Positions 7,116 to 16,013 of a stretch of DNA of 64,000 bases are shown here, piece after piece (position 1 is the stretch's first letter; each line of letters begins with the position of its first letter). The notes below the pieces were generated by a model that searched no databases, was not told where the DNA came from, and saw only the letters and a program-made list of their open reading frames with translations. The stretch is taken from contig CAKSNH010000014.1 of the NCBI GenBank assembly GCA_934476075.1, positions 12,691-76,690 on the forward strand. The letters are read 5' to 3'. The translations under genes and the position numbers were made by a program. The stretch is from an uncultured Clostridia bacterium. Lineage in GTDB: Bacteria > Bacillota > Clostridia > UBA1381.

Positions 7116-8963
7116 TTAGTTGTTGTTATCATCGTCTACTTCTGTATAATCAGCCTCGACAACATTATCGTCATTAGCATTTCCGCCTTGATTTGGATTA
7201 GCTTGCTGAGCGGCTTGCGGGTCACCCTGCGGAGCTGCATTCTTATAAAGCTTTTCGCTTACAGCATAGAACTTTTGAGAAAGAGCTTCTGTCGCACTCT
7301 TAATAGCAGCCGAATCAGTACCTTTCAACGCCTCTTTAACCTTGTCAATTTCAGCCTGAACACCGTCTTTATCGGCAGCGTCAATCTTGTCGCCGATTTC
7401 ACCAAGAGTCTTTTCCGATTGATATACAAGCTGTTCGGCATTATTTCTGATTTCAACTTCTTCTTTACGTTTCTTATCTTCTTCGGCATACTTTTCAGCG
7501 TCTTTAACAGCCTTATCAATATCTTCGTCGCTAAGATTTGTAGAAGATGTAATTGTAATCTTTTGTTCGTTGCCTGTACCCAAGTCTTTTGCGGATACAT
7601 TTACGATACCGTTTGCGTCAATATCAAATGTAACTTCGATTTGAGGCACACCACGAGGAGCCGGAGCAATACCTGTTAGGTTGAAGTTACCAAGAGTCTT
7701 GTTATATTGAGCCATTTCACGTTCACCTTGTAAAACATGAACTTCAACGCTTGTTTGACCGTCAGCGGCAGTTGAGAACACTTGTGATTTCTTGGTAGGG
7801 ATAGTTGTGTTTCTTTCAATAAGCTTTGTGAATACACCGCCCATTGTTTCGATACCAAGTGACAACGGAGTTACATCAAGAAGAAGAATATCCTTTACTT
7901 CACCGCCAAGTACACCGGCTTGAACAGCAGCACCGATAGCAACACATTCATCAGGGTTGATACCTTTGTGAGGTTCTTGACCCATTTCTTTCTTAACAGC
8001 CTCTTGAACAGCCGGAATTCTTGAAGAACCGCCGACCAAAAGAACCTTATTAATATCACTTGCACTCAAACCTGCATCTTTCATAGCATTTCTGATGCAA
8101 ACCAATGTCTTGTCAACCAAATCAGCTGTCAATTCATCAAATTTAGCTTTTGAAAGAGTAACATCAAGATGTTTAGGACCTGTTGCGTCAGCTGTGATGA
8201 ATGGTAGGTTGATGTTAGTTGTTGTCATACCCGAAAGTTCGATTTTAGCTTTCTCGGCAGCCTCTTTAAGTCTTTGCATAGCCATCTTGTCTGTTGACAA
8301 GTCAATGCCGTTTTCTTTTTTAAATTCATCAATTAGGTAATTCATAATTCTTTGGTCGAAATCATCGCCGCCAAGTCTTGTATCACCGTTTGTTGAAAGA
8401 ACTTCAAATACACCGTCACTGATTTCAAGGATAGATACATCGAATGTACCGCCGCCAAGGTCATAAACCATAACCTTTTGTTCATCGTCATTTTCGCCGT
8501 ATGCAAGAGCAGCAGCTGTCGGTTCGTTTACAATTCTCAAAACTTCAAGACCCGCAATCTTACCTGCATCTTTTGTAGCCTGTCTTTGAGAATCCGAGAA
8601 ATAAGCCGGAACTGTGATAACCGCTTGTGTAACAGGTTCGCCCAAATAAGCCTCTGCGTCAGCTTTCAATTTTTGAAGAATCATAGCAGAAATTTCTTGC
8701 GGAGTATAACTCTTGCCGTCAATATCTACTTTATAATTTGTACCCATTTCTCTCTTGATAGAAATGATTGTCTTGTCCGGATTTGTGATTGCTTGTCTTT
8801 TTGCCACTTGACCGACAATTCTTTCACCTGTCTTTTGGAAAGCAACAACCGAAGGAGTTGTTCTTGAACCTTCCGAGTTAGTAATAACGGTTGGGTTACC
8901 GCCCTCCATAACTGCCACACATGAATTTGTTGTACCTAAGTCTATACCAATAATTTTAGCCAT
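7116..8963 (-). CDS. dnaK: Chaperone DnaK (Hsp70)
   Basis: 615 residues, normal length. The N-terminal ATPase domain shows GIDLGTTNSCVAVMEGG, YDLGGGTFDVSILE and VLLVGGSSRIPAVQ. The substrate-binding domain follows after the DVTPLSLGIET linker, then a helical lid ending in an Asp/Asn-rich tail. It binds unfolded peptides in an ATP-driven cycle with DnaJ and GrpE. Third gene of the CIRCE-controlled operon. Confidence 0.98.
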   Translation of the reverse strand: MAKIIGIDLGTTNSCVAVMEGGNPTVITNSEGSRTTPSVVAFQKTGERIVGQVAKRQAITNPDKTIISIKREMGTNYKVDIDGKSYTPQEISAMILQKLKADAEAYLGEPVTQAVITVPAYFSDSQRQATKDAGKIAGLEVLRIVNEPTAAALAYGENDDEQKVMVYDLGGGTFDVSILEISDGVFEVLSTNGDTRLGGDDFDQRIMNYLIDEFKKENGIDLSTDKMAMQRLKEAAEKAKIELSGMTTTNINLPFITADATGPKHLDVTLSKAKFDELTADLVDKTLVCIRNAMKDAGLSASDINKVLLVGGSSRIPAVQEAVKKEMGQEPHKGINPDECVAIGAAVQAGVLGGEVKDILLLDVTPLSLGIETMGGVFTKLIERNTTIPTKKSQVFSTAADGQTSVEVHVLQGEREMAQYNKTLGNFNLTGIAPAPRGVPQIEVTFDIDANGIVNVSAKDLGTGNEQKITITSSTNLSDEDIDKAVKDAEKYAEEDKKRKEEVEIRNNAEQLVYQSEKTLGEIGDKIDAADKDGVQAEIDKVKEALKGTDSAAIKSATEALSQKFYAVSEKLYKNAAPQGDPQAAQQANPNQGGNANDDNVVEADYTEVDDDNNN

Positions 8964-9012
8964 TTTAAACTACCTCCTAAAATATATCAAATAAATATAA
9001 GTAATTTCTACA

Positions 9013-9552
9013 TTAGTTTGCTACTTTTACCATGCTGTGTCTTACCACTTTTTCATCTTTGTAAATGTAGCCTTTCATAAGTTCTTCGGCAACTATGTTT
9101 TCTCCGAAATTATCGTCCTCAATGTGCATAACCGCATTGTGGAAATTCGGGTCAAACTCTTTGCCCTGAGCGTCAATAGGTTTAACACCCAATTTTGTTA
9201 AGATGTCCTCAAACTGCTTTGCAATCATCACAACACCTTCCTGAATTTTCTTTGCCTCATCTGACTCAGCCTGTGTCAATGCGGCACGTTCAAGATTATC
9301 CGCAACCGGCAAAATCTCCGCAACGGTACTTACCAAAGCATCGGTATATCTTGCCTCTTTTTCACGCTGAGTACGTTTTTTGTAGTTGTCATACTCTGCC
9401 GCAAGACGCATATATTTGTCCTGCAATTCCTGAACCTTTTTGTTTAGTTCATCTTCTTTATTTACTTCCTCTGTTTCAACAACTTCCGCATCTTCCGTTG
9501 TTTCGGTCGTTTCCTCATTGACTGATTCTTCATTTATATTTTCTTCTGCCAA
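9013..9552 (-). CDS. grpE: Nucleotide exchange factor GrpE
   Basis: 179 residues. A very acidic, disordered N-terminus (about residues 1-35, rich in Glu and Thr) leads into a long coiled coil and then the beta domain with FDPNFHNAVMHIEDD and VVRHSMVKVAN. GrpE releases ADP from DnaK. It starts 5 bases after hrcA and precedes dnaK, the usual order in Bacillota. Confidence 0.96.
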   Translation of the reverse strand: MAEENINEESVNEETTETTEDAEVVETEEVNKEDELNKKVQELQDKYMRLAAEYDNYKKRTQREKEARYTDALVSTVAEILPVADNLERAALTQAESDEAKKIQEGVVMIAKQFEDILTKLGVKPIDAQGKEFDPNFHNAVMHIEDDNFGENIVAEELMKGYIYKDEKVVRHSMVKVAN

Positions 9553-9557
9553 TTAAC

Positions 9558-10607
9558 TCACTCACCTTCTATATAAATTTCATATAATAGCTTATCAATC
9601 TGCGACGCAATGCAATCGAGCGACGCAATTACCTTTGCATAATCCATACGCTTAGGTCCTATAACGCCCAATTTGCCTATCGGCTTGTCGCCTAATGAAT
9701 AATTAACCGTTATCAAGCTGCAATCTTTAAGCTGTTCGGCTTTGTTTTCCGAACCGATTGTTACGTTCAAATGTTTGTCGTCAGAATCTTTCGCAATAAT
9801 TGATTTGAGATTTTTCTGGTCCTCCAAAAATCCGAACATTTCCTGTGCTTTCTGCAAATCACTGTATTCGGGATATGTCAGCAGCGATTTTGCATTATTG
9901 ACATACACTTCGGTTTCGTCCAAGCTCTCGATTGTCTTATAAATGAAATTCAATATTTCAATCAACGCTTTCGGATGAATATTAAGCTCATTCTGCAATT
10001 CCGACTGAACTTCCTGTATTCTGTCAAAAGTAATCATATCGCCCGTAAGTCCCGAAAACTTGCTGTTTAATATTGCGGCGAATTTTGCCGCCATTTCATC
10101 GTCCAATGAAATGTGCATTACTTGATTTTTCACAACACCCGCCTTTGTTACCAATATTAACATCACCGTATCTCCGCCCAACGATACCAAATCAATTTTT
10201 TTTATTTCCGACTGATTAAGCACCGGCGTTGTTGCCACAGTAGTGTAATTTGTCAAAGCCGACGTTATAAAACTTGCTTTCTTAATAATACTGTCCAGCT
10301 TGTCAACACGCTTTTGAAATTCCTGAGTTAAACGCTCCATCGCCTCAACGCTTACCTGATAGCGGTGCATAAGCGAATTAACATAAAATCTGTACCCCAA
10401 ATCAGATGGTATTCTTCCTGCTGACGTATGCGGTTGAACCAAGAAACCCAATTCTTCCAAATCAGCCATTTCATTTCGTATTGTCGCACTTGAAAGTCCC
10501 AAATCATTCTTTTTAGATATAGAACGTGAACCGACAGGCTCGGCAGTGCCAATGTACTCATCAATAATAGCTTGAAGAATTTTTCTTTTTCTTTCATTCA
10601 AATCCAT
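9558..10607 (-). CDS. hrcA: Heat-inducible transcription repressor HrcA
   Basis: 349 residues. The N-terminal winged helix (LNERKRKILQAIIDEYI, then GSRSISKK and SSATIRNEMADLEELGFL) is followed by the GAF-like dimer domain. HrcA binds the CIRCE operator and represses chaperone operons; GroEL keeps it active, so misfolded protein relieves repression. The operator lies 39 bases before its own start, so the operon is autoregulated. Confidence 0.97.
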   Translation of the reverse strand: MDLNERKRKILQAIIDEYIGTAEPVGSRSISKKNDLGLSSATIRNEMADLEELGFLVQPHTSAGRIPSDLGYRFYVNSLMHRYQVSVEAMERLTQEFQKRVDKLDSIIKKASFITSALTNYTTVATTPVLNQSEIKKIDLVSLGGDTVMLILVTKAGVVKNQVMHISLDDEMAAKFAAILNSKFSGLTGDMITFDRIQEVQSELQNELNIHPKALIEILNFIYKTIESLDETEVYVNNAKSLLTYPEYSDLQKAQEMFGFLEDQKNLKSIIAKDSDDKHLNVTIGSENKAEQLKDCSLITVNYSLGDKPIGKLGVIGPKRMDYAKVIASLDCIASQIDKLLYEIYIEGE

Positions 10608-10645
10608 CTTGCACTACCTCCTAATTATTAAGTAATTTTTCGTTA

Positions 10646-10672
10646 TTAGCACTCGTCACTTGTGAGTGCTAA
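10646..10672 (-). promoter_or_regulatory. CIRCE operator of the hrcA operon
   Basis: A perfect TTAGCACTC, 9-base spacer, GAGTGCTAA inverted repeat matches the HrcA binding site exactly. It lies about 14 bases beyond the promoter -10, so it should be transcribed and block initiation or elongation. Confidence 0.97.
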
Positions 10673-10685
10673 TAATTACATTATT

Positions 10686-10714
10686 AAAATACCACCTTTA
10701 AAGTAAATTGTCAA
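10686..10714 (-). promoter_or_regulatory. Sigma-A promoter of the hrcA operon
   Basis: A consensus TTGACA (10709-10714), 17-base spacer and TATTTT (10686-10691) precede CIRCE on the minus strand. Confidence 0.85.
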
Positions 10715-10798
10715 TAGTTATTTTTCATTTTTATAAAATATTTATAATTTGAACATATAAAATCCACATCATGACCCAAAAATGACGCATATTATACT

Positions 10799-10901
10799 AA
10801 AAAAGCTTCTGATAGAAGCACCGCCTGAGGGCGTGGGAATAAGGTAGCATTTTTGATTTTTCGTAATTGCGTTTTTACGCAATTTCCTACAAATTAAAAA
10901 A
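10799..10901 (-). repeat. Dispersed three-hairpin 3' element, copy A
   Basis: About 103 bases. In minus-strand sense it starts TTTTTTAATTTGTAGGAAAT, then a hairpin ATTGCGT-AAAA-ACGCAAT, a conserved linker ATCAAAAATGCTACCTTATTCC, a GC hairpin around CGCCCTCAGGCGG and a final hairpin GCTTCTATCAGAAGC with six Ts. The final hairpin and T-run look like an intrinsic terminator. The hemW stop codon lies inside its first bases, so it serves as the hemW 3' end. Three other copies are at 12014, 36688 and 37243. Confidence 0.85.
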
Positions 10902-11997
10902 TGAAGTCGCATAATACCGAATTGCTCACATCAATACCTTTTTTCGATAATTTATAATATCCGCTGTCATATATAATAAAGCCGTTTTTTATATGTTTGT
11001 CCAATATATCTCCGTACACATCGTCTATACTCATATTAAATCGGCGTTCAAATTCCGATTTTGCAATACCCCTCGTCATTCTGAAACCCATAATCATAAA
11101 TTCTTCTATTAAATCCTTGTCTGTAAGCACCGTTTCGCCCGAACGCATATTCCCGTCCAAATATTCTTTTAAACTGTTCGTGTTGTAAAACCGTACTTTG
11201 TTCATATACGAATGTGCCGCCACACCCAAACCAATGTACTCATTACATTCCCAATACTTTATATTGTGTCTGCACTCATAACCTTTTTTTGCAAAATTAG
11301 ATATTTCATACTGCTCATATCCGCACTCCGCCAAATATTCACATACCATACTGTACATCTTCCTGTCATCATCTTCATTCGGCACTGTAATCTTGCCACT
11401 GCTGTACTTTTTCTCCAATAATGTTCCGTCCTCCAAAATCAGACTGTAACACGAAATATGTGTCGGTTCTAATGAAACGGCTTTTTCCAATGTAAATTTC
11501 AATTTGTCATATGTCTGTGACGGCAATGCAGACATCAGGTCAACATTAATATTTTCAAATCCCATATTTTTCGCCATACAAACAGTATTATACGCATCTT
11601 CGGCATTGTGTATACGTCCCAGAACGGATAATTCATCATCATTAAATGACTGCACACCTATGCTAAGTCTGTTCACTCCGCCGTTTTTTAGCGTTTTCAA
11701 TTTTTCTCCATTTAATGTTTTGGGATTTGCTTCAACAGTGAACTCGCAATCATCTGTCAAAACAAAATTTTCTTTAATTTTACGGCATAATTTTTCCAAT
11801 AAAACATTTTTTAAAATTGTCGGTGTTCCGCCGCCGATAAACACTGTATCAATTTTACTGCCTTTATACCCTTCCATTTCATGTGCTAACATATCAATGT
11901 ATTTCGCATGATATTCCTCACTGTTCGGAAACGATATAAAATCGCAGTAACTACATTTCTGTATACAAAATGGTATATGAATATATAATCCCGGCAT
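10894..11997 (-). CDS. hemW: Radical SAM heme chaperone HemW
   Basis: 367 residues. The N-terminus has the radical-SAM CxxxCxYC motif in GLYIHIPFCIQKCSYCDF, with the HemW/HemN fingerprints GGGTPT, GVQSFND and the ELTVEAN-like FTVEANP. HemW binds heme and delivers it to membrane targets. It resembles coproporphyrinogen dehydrogenase HemN but lacks HemN's longer C-terminal part, so the chaperone role is preferred. A copy of the dispersed 3' element lies on each side. Confidence 0.9.
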   Translation of the reverse strand: MPGLYIHIPFCIQKCSYCDFISFPNSEEYHAKYIDMLAHEMEGYKGSKIDTVFIGGGTPTILKNVLLEKLCRKIKENFVLTDDCEFTVEANPKTLNGEKLKTLKNGGVNRLSIGVQSFNDDELSVLGRIHNAEDAYNTVCMAKNMGFENINVDLMSALPSQTYDKLKFTLEKAVSLEPTHISCYSLILEDGTLLEKKYSSGKITVPNEDDDRKMYSMVCEYLAECGYEQYEISNFAKKGYECRHNIKYWECNEYIGLGVAAHSYMNKVRFYNTNSLKEYLDGNMRSGETVLTDKDLIEEFMIMGFRMTRGIAKSEFERRFNMSIDDVYGDILDKHIKNGFIIYDSGYYKLSKKGIDVSNSVLCDFIF

Positions 11998-12013
11998 TTT
12001 TATCTCCTATCAT

Positions 12014-12116
12014 AAAAAAGCTTTTGATTAAAAGCTCCGCCTGTGGGCGGAAGAATAAGGTTGCATTTTTGATTTTCCGTTATTGCGTTTTTACGCAATT
12101 TCCTACAAATTAAAAA
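12014..12116 (-). repeat. Dispersed three-hairpin 3' element, copy B
   Basis: Same layout as copy A: ATTGCGT/ACGCAAT hairpin (spacer variants), linker with TGCAACCTTATTC, CCGCC-CACA-GGCGG hairpin, and final AGCTTTT-AATC-AAAAGCT plus six Ts in minus-strand sense. It lies about 43 bases 3' of the Asp-rich protein gene, after that gene's own terminator, and ends 17 bases before the hemW start. HemW expression must read through it or start nearby. Confidence 0.85.
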
Positions 12117-12145
12117 AAATGCGACAAATAATTTTGCCGCATTTT
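12112..12145 (-). terminator. Terminator of the Asp-rich protein gene
   Basis: A stem AAAATGCG with CGCATTTT, extended inward by G-C and A-T pairs, ends in eight Ts on the minus strand, 14 bases after the stop. Its T-run merges into copy B of the dispersed element. Confidence 0.75.
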
Positions 12146-12158
12146 GTAATTTTAGCAA

Positions 12159-12650
12159 TTATTCATCATCATGACCGTGACAATCGCAGTCATCGTCATC
12201 ACAATCGCAATCAAATTCCAATTCAATTTCTTGTTTACAATTCGGACAAATTATTTCTTTTCCGTCCTCAATCATATCATAATCAACAAGAACATCTTCT
12301 TTGCAATTCGGACATTCAATCTCAAAATAGTCCATATCATCGTCTTCGTCGTCATCATCATGTGAGAAATCGAAAATATCATCATCGTCGTCTTCGTCAT
12401 CATCATCATAATCATAATCTTCGCCGTCGCCGTAATAATCATCTTCAAGTTCGCCCAAATCTTCATCAATGATGTCGATACGTTCTGTAAGCTCATCAGA
12501 ATAATTATTGATTGAATCAATTTCTTCTGCCATTTCTGTCACCAAATCAACCAATTTGCCAATCAATTTACCCTCATCACTCTTTGGACTAATATCCAAT
12601 CCGTCAGCAAATCCTTTAAGATACGCAGCTTTCTTTGCAAAATCTTCCAT
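12159..12650 (-). CDS. CD1247-type protein, Asp/Glu-rich with zinc ribbon
   Basis: 163 residues. The N-terminal ~55 residues are an alpha-helical domain (AAYLKGFADGLDI...LVDLVTEMAEEID) that I recall from the CD1247 N-terminal family of Clostridia. The centre (about 70-108) is almost only Asp, Glu and Tyr. Next comes a zinc-ribbon with two CPNC knuckles (ECPNCKEDV and ICPNCKQEI), then a Cys/Asp/His tail ending CDCHGHDDE. The layout suggests a metal-binding or nucleic-acid-associated cytosolic protein; function unknown. A GGAGG site precedes the ATG. Confidence 0.82.
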   Translation of the reverse strand: MEDFAKKAAYLKGFADGLDISPKSDEGKLIGKLVDLVTEMAEEIDSINNYSDELTERIDIIDEDLGELEDDYYGDGEDYDYDDDDEDDDDDIFDFSHDDDDEDDDMDYFEIECPNCKEDVLVDYDMIEDGKEIICPNCKQEIELEFDCDCDDDDCDCHGHDDE

Positions 12651-12716
12651 AATACTTGTCCTCCTTTGTCACTTAAAATTATTTTTTAATTATCCGTATA
12701 ACAGATATTATATCCA

Positions 12717-13274
12717 TTAAACTCTTTCCATATACTCGCCTGTACGGGTATCAACTCTGATTACTTCACCTTCGTTTACAAACAAAGGAACTTGAATTGT
12801 AGCGCCTGTTTCCAAAGTAGCGGGTTTTGTTGCACCTGTTGCGGTATTACCCTTTACACCCGGTTCAGCGGCTGTAATTTGAAGTTCAACAAATGTAGGC
12901 GGTTCAACACCGAATACGTTGCCTTTGTAAGACATAACTCTGCACACGTCATTTTCCTTAACAAACTTCATTTGTTCTTCAATTTCCGATTTAGCTATAT
13001 CAAGCATTTCAAAAGTTTCGTTGTCCATGAAATGATAGAAATCATCGTCACCGTAAGAATATGCCATATCTTTTCTGTCGATATGAGCTTCTTCAAATTT
13101 CTCAGTAGGTCTGAATGTTTTTTCAACAACACCGCCGCTGATGATATTTTTCAATTTAGTTCTTACAAAAGCCGCACCCTTACCCGGTTTAACGTGTTGG
13201 AATTCAACAATCTGATAAACATTACCTTCATGTTCAAAGGTTCTGCCGTTTCTAAAATCGCCTGCTGTAATCAT
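12717..13274 (-). CDS. efp: Translation elongation factor P
   Basis: 185 residues from the ATG at 13274, which has GGAGG upstream; the frame extends 13 codons further without support. Three beta-barrel domains. The modification loop HVKPGKGAAF places Lys32 at the usual tip position. EF-P relieves ribosome stalling at polyproline. It follows pepP on the minus strand, the common pepP-efp pairing of Bacillota. Confidence 0.96.
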   Translation of the reverse strand: MITAGDFRNGRTFEHEGNVYQIVEFQHVKPGKGAAFVRTKLKNIISGGVVEKTFRPTEKFEEAHIDRKDMAYSYGDDDFYHFMDNETFEMLDIAKSEIEEQMKFVKENDVCRVMSYKGNVFGVEPPTFVELQITAAEPGVKGNTATGATKPATLETGATIQVPLFVNEGEVIRVDTRTGEYMERV

Positions 13275-13365
13275 AAATATAATCCTCCATATTTCTCTTT
13301 TATTATTATACATATATATTTTAATCTATATCTATAAAAATTTCAAGTTATTTATTAAAATATAT

Positions 13366-14415
13366 CTAAATAATTAACAAATTTTTAATCGAATTTGTAA
13401 AATTATCACATTTAGCGCCACTTACTGCCACCAAATCCTCAATTCGCACTCCGCCGAAGCCGTCAATATATATCCCCGGCTCAACGGTGACAATATTTCC
13501 GTTTACCAATTTGCTGTCTGTTCTCGGCGATAACACGGGACTTTCGTGTATCTCCAATCCAACACTGTGACCCAAAGCGTGACCGAAATTCTTGCCGTAT
13601 CCAGCCTCTGTTATGATGCCACGGGCAGCCTTGTCCACTTCTGCCGACACCGCACCTTCTTTCACCGCCGCAATGCCTGCCAGCTGTGCTTTTAAAACTA
13701 CATCATATATTTCACGCTGTCTTTCGGAACAAGCCCCCATAACAACAGTTCTTGTCATGTCCGAACAATATCCGTCCAATACACAGCCGAAGTCCATAGT
13801 AACAAAATCACCTTTTTCGATAACTTTATCGCTTGCAACACCGTGCGGCATACTCGAACGCACTCCCGATGCAACAATAGTTTCAAATGATAAACCACTT
13901 GCACCGTTCTTACGCATAAAAAATTCAAGTTCAAGTGCCACTTCTTTTTCTGTCCGACCAATTTTAATAAAGTTCAAAATATGTTCAAACGCCTTGTCAC
14001 CAAGCTGTTCAGCCGCACGGATTTTCTCGATTTCATCTTTATCTTTTATCATTCTCGGCAAATTTATACTCATACTTCCGCCCTTAAAATCCGCATCTTT
14101 TGAATATTTCTTAAACTTTTCAAATCTGCCGACAGATAGATTATCTTCCTCATACACGAAAGAATATCCTTTAAAATCCGCAAATATATTTTCCCATTTT
14201 TCGGTTACGTCACGATACACAAAATCGGGAGCCTGTTCCCTCGCCTGAACCGTATATCTCGAATCGGTAACCAAAATCTGTTTGTCATGCGAAATAAAAA
14301 GCACCGCATCATCTGACGTAAACCCCGAATAGTAAAAAATATTCGGCTTGCCCGTAATAATCGCCGTTTGATTATCATTCAGCAATTCACATAATTTTTC
14401 TATACGCTTATTCAT
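13366..14415 (-). CDS. pepP: Xaa-Pro aminopeptidase (M24 family)
   Basis: 349 residues from the ATG at 14415, which has GGAGG at 9 bases; the open frame reaches 34 codons upstream into aroQ. The creatinase N-terminal domain is followed by the pita-bread M24 domain. Its metal ligands are visible: two Asp in MDFG...GYCSDMTRT, His in HALGHSVGLEIHE, Glu in VTVEPGIYI and Glu in GVRIEDLV. It removes N-terminal residues before proline in the cytosol. It overlaps aroQ by 8 bases. Confidence 0.92.
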   Translation of the reverse strand: MNKRIEKLCELLNDNQTAIITGKPNIFYYSGFTSDDAVLFISHDKQILVTDSRYTVQAREQAPDFVYRDVTEKWENIFADFKGYSFVYEEDNLSVGRFEKFKKYSKDADFKGGSMSINLPRMIKDKDEIEKIRAAEQLGDKAFEHILNFIKIGRTEKEVALELEFFMRKNGASGLSFETIVASGVRSSMPHGVASDKVIEKGDFVTMDFGCVLDGYCSDMTRTVVMGACSERQREIYDVVLKAQLAGIAAVKEGAVSAEVDKAARGIITEAGYGKNFGHALGHSVGLEIHESPVLSPRTDSKLVNGNIVTVEPGIYIDGFGGVRIEDLVAVSGAKCDNFTNSIKNLLII

Positions 14416-14836
14416 TTGCAAACGCCTCCAAAGCAAGTAAATATCCCATATTCCCCAAACCGCAAATTTGACCTTTGCAGGCAGGTGCGGTAACCGATTT
14501 ATGTCTAAACTCCTCACGGGTGTGAATATTTGAAATATGTACTTCTATGCACGGCACATTTACACTTCCCAATGCGTCACGAAGTGCGTATGAATAGTGC
14601 GTCCACGCTCCCGGATTCATAATAATACCGTCATATTTTCCCATCGCACCATGAATGGCATTAACCGCTTCACCCTCAATATTGCTTTGGAAAAAGTCTA
14701 CATTAACACCCAATTCATCGGCTTTTTTTCTGATTTGACCGCACAAATCACTCAAAGTATTGTTCCCGTAAATTCCCGGTTCACGAATACCGAGCATATT
14801 CAAATTCACACCGTTTATAACCAAATAATTTTTCAT
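14408..14836 (-). CDS. aroQ: 3-dehydroquinate dehydratase, type II
   Basis: 142 residues, dodecameric type II enzyme that converts 3-dehydroquinate to 3-dehydroshikimate. Seen are INGVNLNMLG, the active-site Tyr in GIYG, SNIEGEAVNAIH, NPGAWTHYSYALRDAL and VEVHISN-like EVHISNIHTREEFRH. It overlaps the start of pepP and lies 13 bases after ispG. Other shikimate genes (aroK, aroE) are 25 kb away in the window. Confidence 0.96.
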   Translation of the reverse strand: MKNYLVINGVNLNMLGIREPGIYGNNTLSDLCGQIRKKADELGVNVDFFQSNIEGEAVNAIHGAMGKYDGIIMNPGAWTHYSYALRDALGSVNVPCIEVHISNIHTREEFRHKSVTAPACKGQICGLGNMGYLLALEAFANE

Positions 14837-14849
14837 TTGTTACTGCTCC

Positions 14850-15896
14850 TTACATTTTCTCTATTTCCGCCATAAGCTCATCAATAATTTTATCCTCAGG
14901 TACTTTTCTCAGTATCTCGCCGTTTTTGAAAATCAAACCTTCACCGACACCGCCCGCAATACCTATGTCAGCACCTCTTGCCTCGCCCGGTCCGTTCACC
15001 GCACAGCCCATAACCGCAACTTTAATATTCTTGTCCACACTTTCCAACCGCTTTTCAACCTCGTTTGCAATATTGATAAGATTAATTCTGCATCTTCCGC
15101 AAGTCGGACATGACACCAATTCAGCACCGAATTTTCGCAGTCCCAAAACCTTTAAAATATCCTTTGCCGCACCGATTTCCTCCACAGGATTTGCCGTCAG
15201 CGACACACGAATTGTATCACCGATACCATCATTGAGCAAAGAGCCTATACCGATAGCAGATTTTAACAATCCGCCTCTTGCCGTTCCTGCCTCGGTAACT
15301 CCCAAATGCAATGGCACATCGGAAATATCATTCATTTTTCTGTATGCCTCTATCATAGTCGGCACATTTGACGCTTTGATTGACACAACCATATCTTCAA
15401 AATTGCACTCGTCAAGAATTGACATATGTCTTAGTGCACTTTCCACCAATGCGTCGGCAGTTGCCGAGCCGTATTTCGCCAGAATATCCTTTTCGACCGA
15501 ACCGCTGTTCACACCTATTCTGATAGGTATTCCCTTATCCTTTGCCATATCAACAACCGCTTTTACTCTTGATTTGTCGCCGATATTTCCTGGATTTATA
15601 CGCACCTTGTCCGCACCGTTTTTTATACATTCCAATGCTAATTTATAATCAAAATGTATATCCACCACAAGCGGAATATGTATTTGTTTTTTTATCTGTG
15701 CCACTGCCCTTGCGGCGTCCATATCCAAAATTGCCACACGCACAATCTCGCAGCCCGCTTTTTCAAGCTCATTTATCTGAGCTGCTGTCGCACTTACATC
15801 ACGAGTATCTGTATTGGTCATAGACTGAATAACAACAGGATTATTCCCACCGATTTTCACTCCGCCCACATCTACACATCTTTTCATTTTTCTCAT
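14850..15896 (-). CDS. ispG: 4-hydroxy-3-methylbut-2-enyl diphosphate synthase
   Basis: 348 residues from the ATG at 15896 (AAGGGA site upstream); the longer frame to 15944 would start inside a terminator stem. IspG is the [4Fe-4S] enzyme of the MEP pathway that converts MEcPP to HMBPP. The cluster cysteines are in SCPTCGRC and GCAVNGPGEA. It ends the uppS-cdsA-dxr-rseP-ispG group, which supplies isoprenoid precursors for undecaprenyl phosphate. Confidence 0.96.
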   Translation of the reverse strand: MRKMKRCVDVGGVKIGGNNPVVIQSMTNTDTRDVSATAAQINELEKAGCEIVRVAILDMDAARAVAQIKKQIHIPLVVDIHFDYKLALECIKNGADKVRINPGNIGDKSRVKAVVDMAKDKGIPIRIGVNSGSVEKDILAKYGSATADALVESALRHMSILDECNFEDMVVSIKASNVPTMIEAYRKMNDISDVPLHLGVTEAGTARGGLLKSAIGIGSLLNDGIGDTIRVSLTANPVEEIGAAKDILKVLGLRKFGAELVSCPTCGRCRINLINIANEVEKRLESVDKNIKVAVMGCAVNGPGEARGADIGIAGGVGEGLIFKNGEILRKVPEDKIIDELMAEIEKM

Positions 15897-15929
15897 TAAA
15901 AACGTCCCTTTCTCCAAATAAGGCAATTC

Positions 15930-15979
15930 AAAAACAAAACACACCTAAATTGTACGTCTGTACTGCTAATGGTGTGTTT
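15930..15979 (-). terminator. Terminator-like hairpin between rseP and ispG
   Basis: Stem AAACACACC with GGTGTGTTT (15937-15979) is followed by TTTTGTTTTT-like sequence on the minus strand. The 25-base loop is long. It separates rseP from ispG and could lower downstream expression. Confidence 0.55.
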
Positions 15980-16013
15980 CGTCAGTTCATATTTTTAAAT
16001 TATAATTTTAAAT

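Noticed and set aside
12083..12472. 129-residue plus-strand frame, His/Arg-rich
   Set aside because: It is the antisense of the Asp-rich gene (Asp codons read backwards as His/Arg). Its N-terminus comes from the dispersed element.
13592..14248. 218-residue plus-strand frame
   Set aside because: It is antisense to pepP, which has clear metal ligands and a ribosome site.
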